Counted from the stretch's first letter, positions 33,679 to 46,020 are shown. The stretch is DNA of 64,000 nucleotides from Siphonodentalium dalli (GCA_032622095.1 CP136064.1:7123512-7187511), one strand, 5' to 3'. Made by a program: numbers and translations. Notes: generated by a model not told the origin, from the letters alone.

Positions 33679-35752
33679 CATGAACTACTGGTTTATCTGA
33701 TTTATGTGATTATAATTACACAGAATGTTTGTTTAATGTGTGCGAATTTCGTTTCAGGTAACAACTCCCATAGCGCATCTGAACAAATGTTGAAGGAGAG
33801 TAAAATCAGAAAGGAAATACAAGTAACAGCCATAGCCAAAGCATAACAGGTCATCGCCTCCGCGATGAAAACAATCTGACTTTGATTTTCACCGGGGTTT
33901 TTGCATATCGTCGAATGTGAAATCCCGCCGTATTTTGTATTAATGCTTTACATGAATTGATCTGTCTGTGCGATATCACGCATACCAATGTTCGTATAAT
34001 ATTGTTTTTAAAGTTGTTTTTGTGTTGTTTTAGTTATGTTTTTATTCTGAGTAAAAAATTAAGTTTAAAACAAATATTTTAATCATTAATTGTGAAGCTC
34101 CGAGAAAATGAGGATTTAATTTGGCCACAGTTTTTTTTAATTTGGCCAAAAAACATTTGGCCAAATTTTTTTTCATTTGGCTAATAAAATATTCATTTGG
34201 CTAAACTTTTGGCCACAAATTTTGTTCGGTACAGCGCGAACACTGGAACTACATCTATGTTTTTCCAACTATACATGTGCGTAACAGTGCAACAAGTTGT
34301 TGGCGGGATTGGCATGCATGGTAATTTTTCTTGAGATAGCTCCTATACGGACCGAATCAAATGCACTATACAAATTAAAACAAATATTCCTCATTCCCGA
34401 CATCCCGGTTTTTGCTAATGTTTCATAATGATGTGGTTTCTGATGTCCACAGTATCGATGTTGACTATATGGCGCGTGATATTTAGAATAGGAATATCAC
34501 ACTGTGTTGACACATTATATTTACTGACAGATATTGGCCGAGAAAAGCATATAATATTAGTGTGTATTGAGGACCTTGTGTATTTATTATTTGATGTCAT
34601 TTCTGTGCGCTCTTAGCGGACAAATTCTATTGATTTTACGTTAGATGTGTCTGGGTGTTGATCCAGAGCTTGACTGTGTGTGGTACATTAGTTAACAATT
34701 TACAACAAACATGGCGAACATTGACGTTTCATTAATGCGATTACTACTCGAGGGTTTGTATAATTTTGGAACATGTGGCACAAACAGTTTTAAAGAATAC
34801 AAATCACGATCTACATGTAGGCTTCTAGAATGGAGATATCGGCAACAGACATAGTCGATACAAAGCCAAATAAATACTTTTTTGGGAGTATAATACCCAC
34901 ATGGAACATGCAATCTTACGTATACAACGGCGATAAGATTTTCCGGCCACTTTAAGACCTCGACTATAGCGGAACCAATCAAATTCCTCTCAAGGCTGGA
35001 ATATGGATATGCACATGGTGTCAGATAGATTCAAACGACACACAGCACGTGGTTCCCTATAGTGAAAGTTAATGATATTGATAGGAATAATATTGGTTTA
35101 CATCGAAGTACGATTATCGAACTTTTCTATCAAACTACGTGCAGGGCTTACCTACCTTGATGACTCGGTGAGACCGCTGCTACCGGCGACATTTCACCCA
35201 CATTTTGTGGACTTCCGCGATATTAAAATATATACTAAGCGAACAGAGCAACATGCTGCCCTTGTTAAGCAAACAAAATATCGAACACAATTTGTATAAA
35301 TTTTGAACCTTTCGTTTGAAAAGTCCCAATAAAACCGAAGAACTATATTTCGAAACGGTGTGATTAGGTTCTCCGATTATTTTATCACCACAAAAGTATA
35401 AACGCACGTATAAGACATTGTCACAACTCGAACGGCAAGTCAAACACAAGACTTATAATTTGCTGCAATTTTGACGAGCAGCTTGCGAAAATCATCAACA
35501 AAACTACCGCTCTGATCTTCCATTCTGTCATTATGTTTTAGTGTGGAAATTGGGAATTGTTCCCAAAGCACATAGAAAATTTGACTTTGGAGGGATCGAG
35601 TTTCGAAAGAGTGAGAAAGGAAGTATGACTGGTGCTCTCTGGTAGAGATTGCTTCTCTATAGCTTTACGCCCAGATCCAGTGGCGGGATTTTTCGTCAAT
35701 TTTAATCGACATTATCATACAAATCAATACAAAATGCTACATTTATCGGGAA
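33679..35752. other. No gene seen; TTTGGCC-rich repeat at 34127-34250
   Basis: 'AATTTGGCCAAAAAACATTT' and further TTTGGC phrases, ending 'CAGCGCGAACACTGG', are related to 20395-20490. The remaining DNA has only short frames (34692-34982, 35072-35299) with no recognisable domain. Confidence 0.5.
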
Positions 35753-35898
35753 GGGTAATATCATATGATCATATGGAGTATTATAATCTAGAGTTATGTT
35801 AAAATACCAACGTAATAATATTATGGGTAATATCATATGATCATATGGAGTATTATAATCCAAGAGTTATGTTAAAATACACACATAATAATATTCTG
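35753..35898 (+). repeat. 73-bp tandem duplication
   Basis: 'GGGTAATATCATATGATCAT' through AATAATATT is present twice. Each copy has the palindromic core ATCATATGATCATATGA. Confidence 0.93.
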
Positions 35899-36005
35899 GG
35901 TAAATGATTTGTGTTTATTTACGCTCAGAGAAGACAAGATCTGCTACGAAGTCGAGCGGTCAAATGAGTTGAAAATATGTAAACATTGTGATCTAATATA
36001 TATTT

Positions 36006-36392
36006 TGGGACTTCTGTCTGCCTGTCTGTCTGTCTGTCTGTTTGTTTTTTAGCAATGGCCGGGAAAACTGCCGGACGGATTTCGACGAAATTTTATACGT
36101 ATGGGTACTTTTGTCCAGGGAGTGTTTTGCACGGGTCAAATAGTGACCCCGACCTGACCTTGACCTTCAAAGTGGTCAATTCAATGTCAAATCGCGCCTT
36201 TCGACGGATTTCGACGAAATTTGATACCGAGGGTTACTTTTGTCCGGGGAGTGTTTTGGACGGGTCAAATCGTGACCCAGACCTGACATTGACCTTCAAA
36301 ATGGTCAATTCAAGGTCAAATCGCGCCTTTCGGTGGATGAGAGCAGAGGGGAAACAGTCCGGACGAAGTCGGATCACCCTGCTAGTAAGATA
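36006..36392. repeat. Interspersed repeat with tandem module and (CTGT)n
   Basis: (CTGT)n at 36014-36043 is followed by two copies of a module of about 138 bp: 'GGATTTCGACGAAATTT', 'TTTTGTCC', 'GGGAGTGTTTTG', 'GACCTTGACCTTCAAA', 'CAATTCAA', 'TCAAATCGCGCCTTTCG'. This pattern is typical of abundant invertebrate interspersed repeats. The 121-codon frame across it is not considered a gene. Confidence 0.65.
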
Positions 36393-36579
36393 TATTTCTT
36401 GCGTTAAATTACTTCTTTGAGTTGTCAACTCTCGTGGAGTTTAGAACAAATATATGGTTTTATAAGGAATAAACAGGGTTGTTTTTACAATTGTGACATT
36501 TTATTACCGTCAATTGGTGATTTAAGATTAACAGTACTTTACGCTTAATGTTCGTTATATAAGAGTATAAGGCAGCCGT

Positions 36580-36705
36580 ACATGCAATCCAGTGCGGATG
36601 GACTTATGCAATACCGCTAGGTACACCCACAATCCAGTGCTGGTGGACTTTATTCAAGACGGCTTGGTATACACTCACAATCCAGTGCTGGTGAACTTAA
36701 TAACT
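36580..36705 (+). repeat. Degenerate tandem repeat, three copies
   Basis: 'CAATCCAGTGCTGGTGGACTT' type phrases recur at about 36590, 36632 and 36678. Confidence 0.7.
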
Positions 36706-36917
36706 ATTACATAATGCACATGTCTAATACCAGAGTCACCGGGCCCATATACCTCGAGGAAAAAGAACCAATATGAGATACGATTTGATATGGAGTGCAG
36801 AACGTCTCCAATGGACCAAAATCACTACGAATCAAAACAACGGCCTCAATAGAATACGTTCGACCGCCGTCATGTGACGTCATATATGGCAGGTGTCATA
36901 CGAGAGCTACCCACACG

Positions 36918-37483
36918 CCCAAATAAAGCTTCAACAGCCTAAAATACCCTGTGCCAATGCATTCTCTTATATATGCGAGTCGACCATAGGTCGCCTCGCA
37001 TATATAAGAGAATGCATTGGCCTAACAATTTTTTATCATTTTTTTTTAAATAAATGTTTCTTACAATTTTTAGGACATAAAATAAAAACATCCATTACCC
37101 TGCAGGGAGCCCCACACATATATAGAAGCATATAGAAGAGTGTCGTCTGCTCATGTTTGTCTGGGGCTCTGTATGGGTGAAATAATAAAATTGTTAAAGA
37201 ATACAAGAAAAAATTATTAAAATTGTAAAAAATTGTTAGGCCAATGCATTCTCTCATATATGCGAGGCGACCTATGGTCGACTCGCATATATAAGAGAAT
37301 GCATTGGCACAGGGTAAACAAAATCTCGACTGTTGGGTAAAGGGTTAAGAACAATACCAATCACGATATTATATTTGCCGTAAAAGTCCTACAATAACGT
37401 TGTTTCTTGGCACATTGGAGATGAACGGGTGTGGTTTACAACTTCCATATATGGTGCTTCCTAATTCAATTTGGAATTCCCAA
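36918..37483 (+). repeat. 566-bp duplicated segment bounded by 17-bp direct repeats
   Basis: This segment is a copy of 38508-39073 (about 2% divergence by eye). It contains most of a piggyBac-like MITE, lacking that element's first 36 or so bases, plus 135 bp of ordinary flanking DNA beyond the right TTAA. CGAGAGCTACCCACACG lies immediately on both sides (36901-36917 and 37484-37500). It did not move by the MITE ends. Confidence 0.82.
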
Positions 37484-37500
37484 CGAGAGCTACCCACACG

Positions 37501-38471
37501 TCATTTGTACTCGGTTAGAACTATATAAACCCGATGATGCTTGACTTTGTACCGATGCATCATGGGAAATCACATGACCTAGATGTCTTAGTCAGGTGTT
37601 CACGCTTGGCAGGGTCGCCATTATGGTTTTATTGGCAATTCCACTCATCTTGCTCTAAGACTCCCATGAGACGGATAAAAACGTGACGAATGTGGCTTCA
37701 CAGGCGCTTTGATTATAGACTATAAATTATGCATAATTCATATCAATTATGATAACAGAGGTCACAATTTGTTCGCTATCAAATGATTCTTCACGGCGGA
37801 TATCAGCTTTTGTGTATACATGAGTGTCCGGCAGTCGGCACATGCACGTGGTCAGCAGTAGAGTGATGGTTGACCGCTGATGTACACGTATATGGGAAAT
37901 CTTTGACCACAATATAATTATAATAGTGCGTTCGTGTGCCATCCCATATGGCTAGTCTGTGCATGTATAATTCATTTTCATCTTTATAAATTTTGTTCCA
38001 ACCCGGTCCCTTTTTGCAGCCTCATGTCACCTCATAGCATATTCAAAGCTGTTACATACCTTAAACATTACTGTTAAACTCTTGTTTTGTCTGACAATGT
38101 ATACCTGTACCTGTGTACACTAGTTATCAAATGCACTCGAATCTAATCTAAAATCATCCAATCTAATCTACAATCAACGCACGTGTATCTTCAAAATTGT
38201 ATTTATTCTGAGCGACAATTTAATCCATGGATAAATAATTGATTGCACAATCATGAGATCGGGTCCGACACATAATATCGAGGCCTCGACGAAATATTTA
38301 ACCCCATGAAACCACCATCTGTATTTGACCATAAAAAATCGGACACGGAGCCCATTAGAGGTACATAATCCGAATCGATCGTCCCCGTATCATCCAGTTA
38401 CAACAACAACAACGACGGAAGTTCACCAAAACCCGATTTAGTTATAAACATTAGTTTATTACCAATAAATA
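37501..38471. other. No gene seen
   Basis: Non-coding DNA; short frames such as 37727-37942 show no domain. Confidence 0.5.
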
Positions 38472-38937
38472 TTAACCCTTTACCCAACAAACCGGCCAAA
38501 AACGCCCAAATAAAGCTTCAACAGCCTAAAATACCCTGTGCCAATGCATTCTCTTATATATGCGAGTCGACCATAGGTCGCCTCGCATATATATAAGAGA
38601 ATGCATTGGCCTAACAATTTGTTATCATTTTTTTTAAATAAATGTTTCTTACAATTTTTAGGATATAAAATAAAAAACATCCATTACCCTGCAGGGAGCC
38701 CCACACATATATAGAAGCATATAGAAGAGTGTCGTCTGCTCATGTTTGTCTGGGGCTCTGAATGGGTGAAATTATAAAATTGTTAAAGAATACAAGAAAA
38801 AATTATTAAAATTGTAAAAAATTGTTAGGCCAATGCATTCTCTTATATATGCGAGGTGACCTATGGTCGACTCGCATATATAAGAGAATGCATTGGCACA
38901 GGGTAAAAAAAATCCCGACTGTTGGGTAAAGGGTTAA
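38472..38937. mobile_element. piggyBac-like MITE, complete copy
   Basis: TTAACCCTTTACCCAACA at the left and its exact reverse complement at the right give 18-bp inverted ends including TTAA. Inside are two ATTCTCTTATATATGCGA palindromes (38547-38610, 38835-38896) and the hairpin module 38688-38766. It is 466 bp with no transposase. TTAA plus CCC...GGG ends indicate a piggyBac-type element mobilised by a transposase encoded elsewhere. Confidence 0.9.
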
Positions 38938-39541
38938 GAACAATACCAATCACGATATCATATTTGCCGTAAAAGTCCTACAATAACGTTGTTTCTTGGC
39001 ATATTGGAGATGAACGAGTGTGGTTTACAACTTCCATATATGGTGCTTCCTAATTCAATTTGGAATTCCCAACAAGTGTATTCACGAATGTAAACACATT
39101 ATATTTCCATGTGTAGCAACATGGTGCCATACAACATGCATATTTGCATGGATAAACATGATTATCGATTCATAAATAAGTATAATGCATGTATCCGCAC
39201 GTTAACTATATCTCAACATACCGTATTCTTGTTGATGGCGATACTTTCATCGTTATTTTATTCAGAATTAATTTGCTATCGCCACCATGCGCTGATCGTA
39301 TACCGAGCAGTGATATTACGTGACCTCTCGTAACGGCGTGAGCGCATGTCTGAACTATTTCTTTTAGAATTTTTGAAGTCAGCTGATTTTTGCCAGGGGA
39401 AAAATAACATATTTCAAAAATAAATATCTAATAACTTTAATGGATGGGTTCCTCGACTCGAATCAAATATATGTGTTTATGGCCATGTATCGACTTTCAA
39501 TTTTAAGATATGTTTTGAATTTTGTAAAATAAGAAATGCCA
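38938..39541. other. No gene seen
   Basis: 38938-39073 is the donor flank also present at 37348-37483. The rest is non-coding. Confidence 0.5.
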
Positions 39542-39569
39542 ATGGCCGCCTCTTATAAAAGGCGGCCAT
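39542..39569. repeat. Perfect 10-bp-stem hairpin
   Basis: ATGGCCGCCT pairs with AGGCGGCCAT across CTTATAAA. Confidence 0.85.
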
Positions 39570-39574
39570 GATTC

Positions 39575-39772
39575 CGTCGCGCCTAAGAGTCCAAGCTTCC
39601 GTCGCCCCTAAGCGTCCATACTTCCGTCGCCCCTAAGCGTCCATGCTTTCGTCGCACCGTAAGCGTCCATGCTTCCGTCGCCCCCTAAGCGTCCATGCTT
39701 CCGCCCCCCCTAAGCGTCCATGCTTCCGTCGTCCCCTAAGCGTCCATGCTTCCGTCGCCCCTAAGCGATATA
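39575..39772 (+). repeat. 25-bp minisatellite array
   Basis: About eight copies of 'CGTCCATGCTTCCGTCGCCC' plus CTAAG, with small length variants. Confidence 0.93.
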
Positions 39773-39995
39773 ATGAACTTCTGTGATCGTTTTCGACGTA
39801 ATACTTGGATAATTTGGCCGCAAAATACACCTAATAATATTTGCTTTTGAAATTTTCCGGGTTAGAAATAGGACGATAAATACTTGAACTACCTTTCTGT
39901 GATCATTATATGTCCCAGAAAGACGAATTGGGGTCATAAAAAATACAACATTGGACACGATGTTGGGTCCCAAACAAAATAGCCATTTGCACATA

Positions 39996-40289
39996 TTAAC
40001 CCTTTACCCAACAAACCGACAAAAAACGCCCAAATAAAGCTTCAACAGCCTAAAATACCCTGTGCCAATGCATTCTCTTATATATGCGAGTCGACCATAG
40101 GTCGCCTCGCATATATAAGAGAATGCATTGGCCTAACAATTTTTTATCATTTTTTTTAAATAAATGTTTCTTACAATTTTTAGGACATAAAATAAAAAAC
40201 ATCCATTACCCTGCAGGGAGCCCCACACATATATAGAAGCATATAGAAGAGTGTCGTCTGCTCATGTTTGTCTGGGGCTCTGTATGGGT
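39996..40289. mobile_element. piggyBac-like MITE, right end missing
   Basis: The left end TTAACCCTTTACCCAACA and interior match 38472-38766, but similarity stops after the hairpin module at about 40289. The segment to its left (39880-39930, 'CTACCTTTCTGTGATCATT') is partly repeated to its right (40317-40365). Confidence 0.85.
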
Positions 40290-40629
40290 GGAACAAACAA
40301 CACAAGATATATGTGAACTACTTGCACTACCTTTCTATGATAATTTTATGTCCCAGAAAGACGATGTTAGTCTATCACTGATATGGTAGAAATAAAGAGC
40401 GTTCTGTGTTAGTCTATCTCTGATGTGGTAGAAATAAAGAGCTTGTACTTCACTAATGTGCGAAAACAGGTGGATAATGGTAGGTATATTTCAGAGCAGT
40501 CTTGTTGAAACTAGACCGTGTTTCATTTCAATCAACTTTTCATACAGGGGAAATATTATGGCAGGACAAATTGTATTTCGATTTTGAGACGCGCAGTAGT
40601 GCACTTGGCTACACAAAACTATTTATAAG
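40290..40629. repeat. Non-coding DNA with a 40-bp tandem duplication
   Basis: 'GTTAGTCTATCACTGATATG' followed by GTAGAAATAAAGAGC occurs twice at 40375-40443. It contains two 'AAATAAAGAGC' motifs of the recurrent type. Confidence 0.7.
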
Positions 40630-40815
40630 TAAAAAGGGGGCATAACTGCGCCAAAATTCATCAGTAACTGACCGAAATTAAACTTGAACTATTATGGTTA
40701 TTCCTCGAACCAATTTTGTTTCTACCGGATAAATTGAACAGGAGTCAACGTTCGGACAATGAATGGGACGGACAGATGGACGCCCCGACGTACGGGCGAA
40801 AGGAGGCACCTGATT
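40630..40815 (+). repeat. Degenerate SINE-like repeat (copy 1)
   Basis: 'GGGGGCATAACTGCGCCAAA' leads, through about 130 bp, to 'GGGACGGACAGATGGACG'. The order 'gggcataact...' then GACGGAC-rich tail is characteristic of an abundant mollusc-type interspersed repeat. A second copy lies at 50905-51112 on the other strand. Confidence 0.5.
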
Positions 40816-41225
40816 ACAACAGTCCTCCAAAATTTCCGGGGAACCAATTAGTTTATCTTTGCTCGATATGAATATAAAGGGGTACGAGTCATTGGCTTGC
40901 ATGTCTGTAAACATTTAATTTACAAGTATAGAAGTTTGAAATTACGGACCGATAGTTCAACAATATAAAGTACTCACCTGTTATTTTAGAAGTTCATAGA
41001 TGCTCCAGTTACCTGATATCAGGAATGAAATAATCGATGTACGAAAAACTTCGCAGACTGAGAACGCGCGAGTGTCGTATCGAACAAAACGATGCAAAGT
41101 CGCTGTCACATAATGCGTATGTGACGCGGCTGCCTGGTGTACAAGGCTGACATTAACAATACGATATTGTAAACTGCGCTGGAATAGCACCGGCGTGCTG
41201 CTATCCCACATTAGAAGTCGCGACA
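40816..41225. other. No gene seen
   Basis: Short open frames only (40678-40914, 40981-41211 minus strand), without recognisable domains. Confidence 0.45.
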
Positions 41226-41384
41226 GGGTTTCCAGTCGATTGCGGGAAACTCACAGGCAAATGTATAGAGTGAATACTTCACATATAAATTCAAGCCTTA
41301 CAGGTGGTTATCTCTTAAGCAAGGTTTCAGTCGATGGCGGAAAAACCCACGCAAAAGCGTAGGATGAATACCAACGCGTACTGT
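41226..41384 (+). repeat. Proto-units preceding the 28-bp array
   Basis: A phrase of about 50 bp ('TTTCCAGTCGATTGCGGGAA ... GAATAC') occurs at 41228 and again at 41319. Each is followed by a sequence like the satellite unit: 'ATTCAAGCCTTACAGGTGG' at 41289 and 'ATTCAACCGGTCAGGTAGG' at 41393. This suggests a parent repeat of about 95-105 bp. Confidence 0.65.
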
Positions 41385-44300
41385 AATGATTTATTCAACC
41401 GGTCAGGTAGGGATAGCTGCATTCAACCGGCCAGGTGGGGATAGCTGCATTCAACCGGCCAGGTGGGGATAGCTGTATTCAACCCGCCAGGTGGGGATAG
41501 CTGTATTCAACCGGTCAGGTGGTGATAGCTGCATTCAACCGGTCAGGTGGTGATAGCAGCATTCAACCGGACAGGTGGGGATAGCTGCATTCAACCGGTC
41601 AGGTGGTGATAGCTGCATTCAACCGGCCAGGTGTGGATAGCTGCATTCAACCCGCCAGGTGGTGATAGCAGCATTCAACCGGACAGGTGGGGGTAGCAGC
41701 ATTCAACCGGACAGGTGGGGATAGCTGCATTCAACCGGTCAGGTGGTGATAGCAGCATTCAACCGGTCAGGTGGTGATAGCAGCATTCAACCCGCCAGGT
41801 GGTGATAGCAGCATTCAACCGGTCAGGTGGTGATAGCAGCATTCAACCGGACAGGTGGGGATAGCTGCATTCAACCGGTCAGGTGGTGATAGCAACATTC
41901 AACCGGACAGGTGGGGGTAGCTGCATTCAACCGGCCAGGTGGGGATAGCTGCATTCAACCGGTCAGGTGGGGATAACTGCATTCAACCGGCCAGGTGGGG
42001 ATAGCTGTATTCAACTGGCCAGGTGGGGATAGCTGCATTCAACCGGTCAGGTGAGGATAGCTGCATTCAACAGGTCAGGTGGGGATAGCTGTATTCAACT
42101 GGCCAGGTGGGGATAGCTGTATTCAGCCGGCCAGGTGGGGATAGCTGCATTCAACCGGTCAGGTGAGGATAGCAGGATTCAACCGGTCAGGTGGGGATAG
42201 CTGCATTCAACCGACCAGGTGGGGATAGCTGCATTCAACCGGCCAGGTGGGGATAGCTGCATTCAACCGGTCAGGTGGTGATAGCTGCATTCAACCGGTC
42301 AGGTGGGGATAGCTGCATTCAACCGGCCAGGTGGGGATAGCTGCATTCAACCGGCCAGGTGGGGATAGCTGCATTCAACCGGTCAGGTGGTGATAGCTGC
42401 ATTCAACCGGCCAGGTGGTGATAGCTGCATTCAACCGGTCAGGTGGGGATAACTGCATTCAACCGGCCAGGTGGGGATAACTGCATTCAACCGGCCAGGT
42501 GGGGACAGCTGCATTCAACCGTCCAGGTGGGGATAGCTGCATTCAACCGGGCAGGTGGGGATATCTGTATTCAACCGGGCAGGTGGGGATAGCTGGATTC
42601 AACCGGCCAGGTGGGGATAGCTGCATTCAACCGGTCAGGTGGTGATAGCTGCATTCAACCGACCAGATGGGGATAGCTGTATTCAACCGGTCAGGTGGGG
42701 ATAGCTGTATTCAACCGGCCAGGTGGGGATAGCTGTATTCAACCGGGCAGGTGGGGATAGCTGTATTCAACCGGCCAGGTGGGGATAGCTGCATTCAAAT
42801 GGCCAGGTGGGGATAGCTGTATTCAACCGGTCAGGTGGGGATAGCTGCATTCAACCGGCCAGGTGGGGATAGCTGCATTCAACCGGCCAGGCGGGGATAG
42901 CTGCATTCAACCGGCCAGGCGGGGATAGCTGCATTCAACCGACCAGGTGGGGATAGCTGCATTCAACCGGCCAGGTGTGGATAGCTGCATTCAACCGACC
43001 AGGTGGGGATAGCTGCATTCAACCGGCCAGGCGGGGATAGCTGCATTCAACCGACCAGGTGGGGATAGATTCATTCAACCGGCCAGGCGGGGATAGCTGC
43101 ATTCAACCGGCCAGGTGGGGATAGCTGCATTCAACCGGCCAGGCGGGGATAGCTGCATTCAACCGACCAGGTGGGGATAGCTGTATTCAACCGGTCAGGT
43201 GGTGATAGCTGCATTCAACCGGTCAGGTGGTGATAGCAGCATTCAACCGGACACTTGGGGATAGCTGCATTCAACCGGTCAGGTGGTGATAGCAGCATTC
43301 AACCGGACAGGTGGGGATAGTTGCATTCAACCGGTCATGTGGGGATAGCTGCATTCAACCGGCCAGGTGGGGATAGCAGCATTCAACCGGCCAGGTGGGG
43401 ATAGCTGCATTCAACCGGCCAGGTGGGGATAGCTGCATTCAACCGGACAGGTGGTGATAGCTGCATTCAACCGGCCAGGTGGGGATAGCAGCATTCAACC
43501 GGCCAGGTGGGGATAGCTGCATTCAACCGGCCAGGTGGGGATAGCTGCATTCAACCGGCCAGGTGGGGATAGCTGTATTCAACCGGGCAGGTGGGGATAG
43601 CAGCATTCAACCGGCCAGGTGGGGATAGCTGCATTCAACCGGCCAGGTGGGGATAGCTGCATTCAACCGGCCAGGTGGGGATAGCTGCATTCAACCGGAC
43701 AGGTGGGGATAGCAGCATTCAACCGGCCAGGTGGTGATAGCTGCATTCAACCGGCCAGGTAGGGATAACTGCATTCAACCGACCAGGTGGGGATAACTGC
43801 ATTCAACCGGCCAGGTGGGGGTAGCTGCATTCAACCGGCCAGGTGGGGATAGCTGCATTCAACCGGCCAGGTGGGGATAGCTGTATTCAACTGGCCAGGT
43901 GGGGATAGCTGCATTCAACCGGTCAGGTGGTGATAGCTGCATTCAACCGGTCAGGTGGTGATAGCTGCATTCAACCGGCCATGTGGGGATAGCTGCATTC
44001 AACCGGTCAGGGGGGGGTAACTGCATTCAACCGGCCAGGTGGGGATAGCTGCATTCAACCGGCCGGGTGGTGATAGCTGCATTCAACCGGCCAGGTGGGG
44101 GTAGCTGCATTCAACCGGTCAGGTGAGGATAGCTGTATTCAACCGGCCAGGTGGGGATAGCTGCATTCAACCGGCCAGGTGGGGATAGCTGCATTCAACC
44201 GGCTAGGTGGGGATAGCTGCATTCAACCGATCAGGTGGTGATAGCTGCATTCAACTGGCCAGGTGGTGATAGCTGCATTCAACCGGTCAGGTGGGGATAG

Positions 44301-45708
44301 CTGCATTCAACCGGTCAGGTGGGGATAGCTGCATTCAACCGATCAGGTGGTGATAGCTGCATTCAACTGGCCAGGTGGTGATAGCTGCATTCAACCTGCC
44401 AGGTGGGGATAGCTGCATTCAACCGGCCAGGTGGGGATAACTGTATTCAACCGGTCAGGTGGTGATAGCTGCATTCAACCGGCCAGGTGGTGATATCTGC
44501 ATTCAACCGGTCAGGTGGGGATAGCTGCATTCAACCGGCCAGGTGGGGATAGCTATATTCAACTGGCCAGGTGGGGATAGCTATATTCAACCGGCCAGGT
44601 GGGGATAGCTATATTCAACTGGCCATGTGGGGATAGCTATATTCAACTGGCCAGGTGGGGATAGCTATATTCAACCGGCCAGGTGGGGATAACTGCATTC
44701 AACCGGCCAGGTGGGGATAGCTGCATTCAACCGGCCAGGTGGGGATAGCTGCATTCAACCGGTCAGGTGGGGATAACTGCATTCAACCGGCCAGGTGGGG
44801 ATAGCTGCATTCAACCGGCCATGTGGGGATAGCTATATTCAACTGGCCAGGTGGGGATAGCTATATTCAACCGGCCAGGTGGGGATAGCTATATTCAACT
44901 GGCCAGGTGGGGATACCTATATTCAACCGGTCAGGTGGGGATAACTGCATTCAACCGGCCAGGTGGGGATAGCTGCATTCAACCGGCCAGGTGGGGATAG
45001 CTATATTCAACTGGCCAGGTGGGGATAGCTATATTCAACCGGTCAGGTGGGGATAGCTGCATTCAACCGGTCAGGTGGTGATAGCTGCATTCAACCGGTC
45101 AGGTGGGGATAACTGCATTCAACCGGCCAGGTGGGGATAGCTGCATTCAACCGGCCAGGTGGGGATATCTGCATTCAACCGGCCAGGTGGGGATAGCTAT
45201 ATTCAACCGGTCAGGTGGGGATAGCTATATTCAACCGGTCAGGTGGGGATAGCTATATTCAACCGGCCAGGTGGGGATAGCTATATTCAACCGGCCAGGT
45301 GGGGATAGCTATATTCAACTGGCCAGGTGGGGATAGCTATATTCAACCGGTCAGGTGGTGATAGCTGCATTCAACCGGTCAGGTGGTGATAGCTGCATTC
45401 AACCGGTCAGGTGGTGATAGCTGCATTCAACCGGTCAGGTGGGGATAGCTGCATTCAACCGGCCAGGTGGGGATAGCTGCATTCAACCGGCCAGGTGGGG
45501 ATAACTGCATTCAACCGGCCAGGTATGGGTAGCTGCATTCAACTGGCCAGGTGGGGATAGCTATATTCAACCGGTCAGGTGGGGATAGCTGTATTCAACT
45601 GGCCAGGTGGGGATAGCTATATTCAACCGGTCAGGTGGGGATAGCTGTATTCAACTGGCCATGTGGTGATAGCAGCATTCAACCGGTCAGGTGGTGATAG
45701 CTGCATTT
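41385..45708 (+). repeat. 4.3-kb 28-bp minisatellite (about 154 units)
   Basis: Unit 'ATTCAACCGGCCAGGTGGGG' followed by ATAGCTGC. Variation is concentrated at a few positions: (C/T/A/G)CAGGT, GTGG(G/T)GAT, and the ending AGCTGC/AGCTGT/AGCAGC/AACTGC/AGCTAT. Variants are regionally clustered, for example AGCTAT mainly from 44540 to 45640. The period is not a multiple of three and no long frame arises. Confidence 0.97.
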
Positions 45709-45828
45709 TCAATGTTTGATAGGTGCTGACTGCATTATACAATAAAACTAACTGACAAAGTGTCTATAACTTTATATGATGTTTTTGGTATATACATTGC
45801 TGTAGAGCTAGATTGGTGCGTATATAAT
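45709..45828. other. Short unique spacer
   Basis: A+T-rich DNA between the 28-bp array and a LINE 3' fragment. Confidence 0.5.
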
Positions 45829-46020
45829 TTGGTGTAAACAATATTTATTTAAACAAATCAAACATTTTACACAAACACAATACACATATAGATAAACAGT
45901 GATTTAGAAAGAAGATTAGACAACAAGCAAATTGCTTTTTTAAATTCCTCTCCTCGTGGAATAAATGTTACCTCGTGTGACGGAAATATCACTTGAGGTA
46001 AATAAAGACGGGATCTATAC
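45829..46020 (-). mobile_element. LINE 3' end fragment
   Basis: 'GTGTAAACAATATTTATTTA' and the 'ACAACAAGC...CCTCTCCTCG' block match the insertion at 17214-17415. It is read as a minus-strand non-LTR 3' end, heavily 5' truncated. Confidence 0.5.

Noticed and set aside
36055-36420. 121-codon open frame with repeated FDTEGYFCPGSVL-like phrases
   Set aside because: It coincides with the tandemly duplicated module of an interspersed repeat. The similarity between phrases comes from the DNA repeat.
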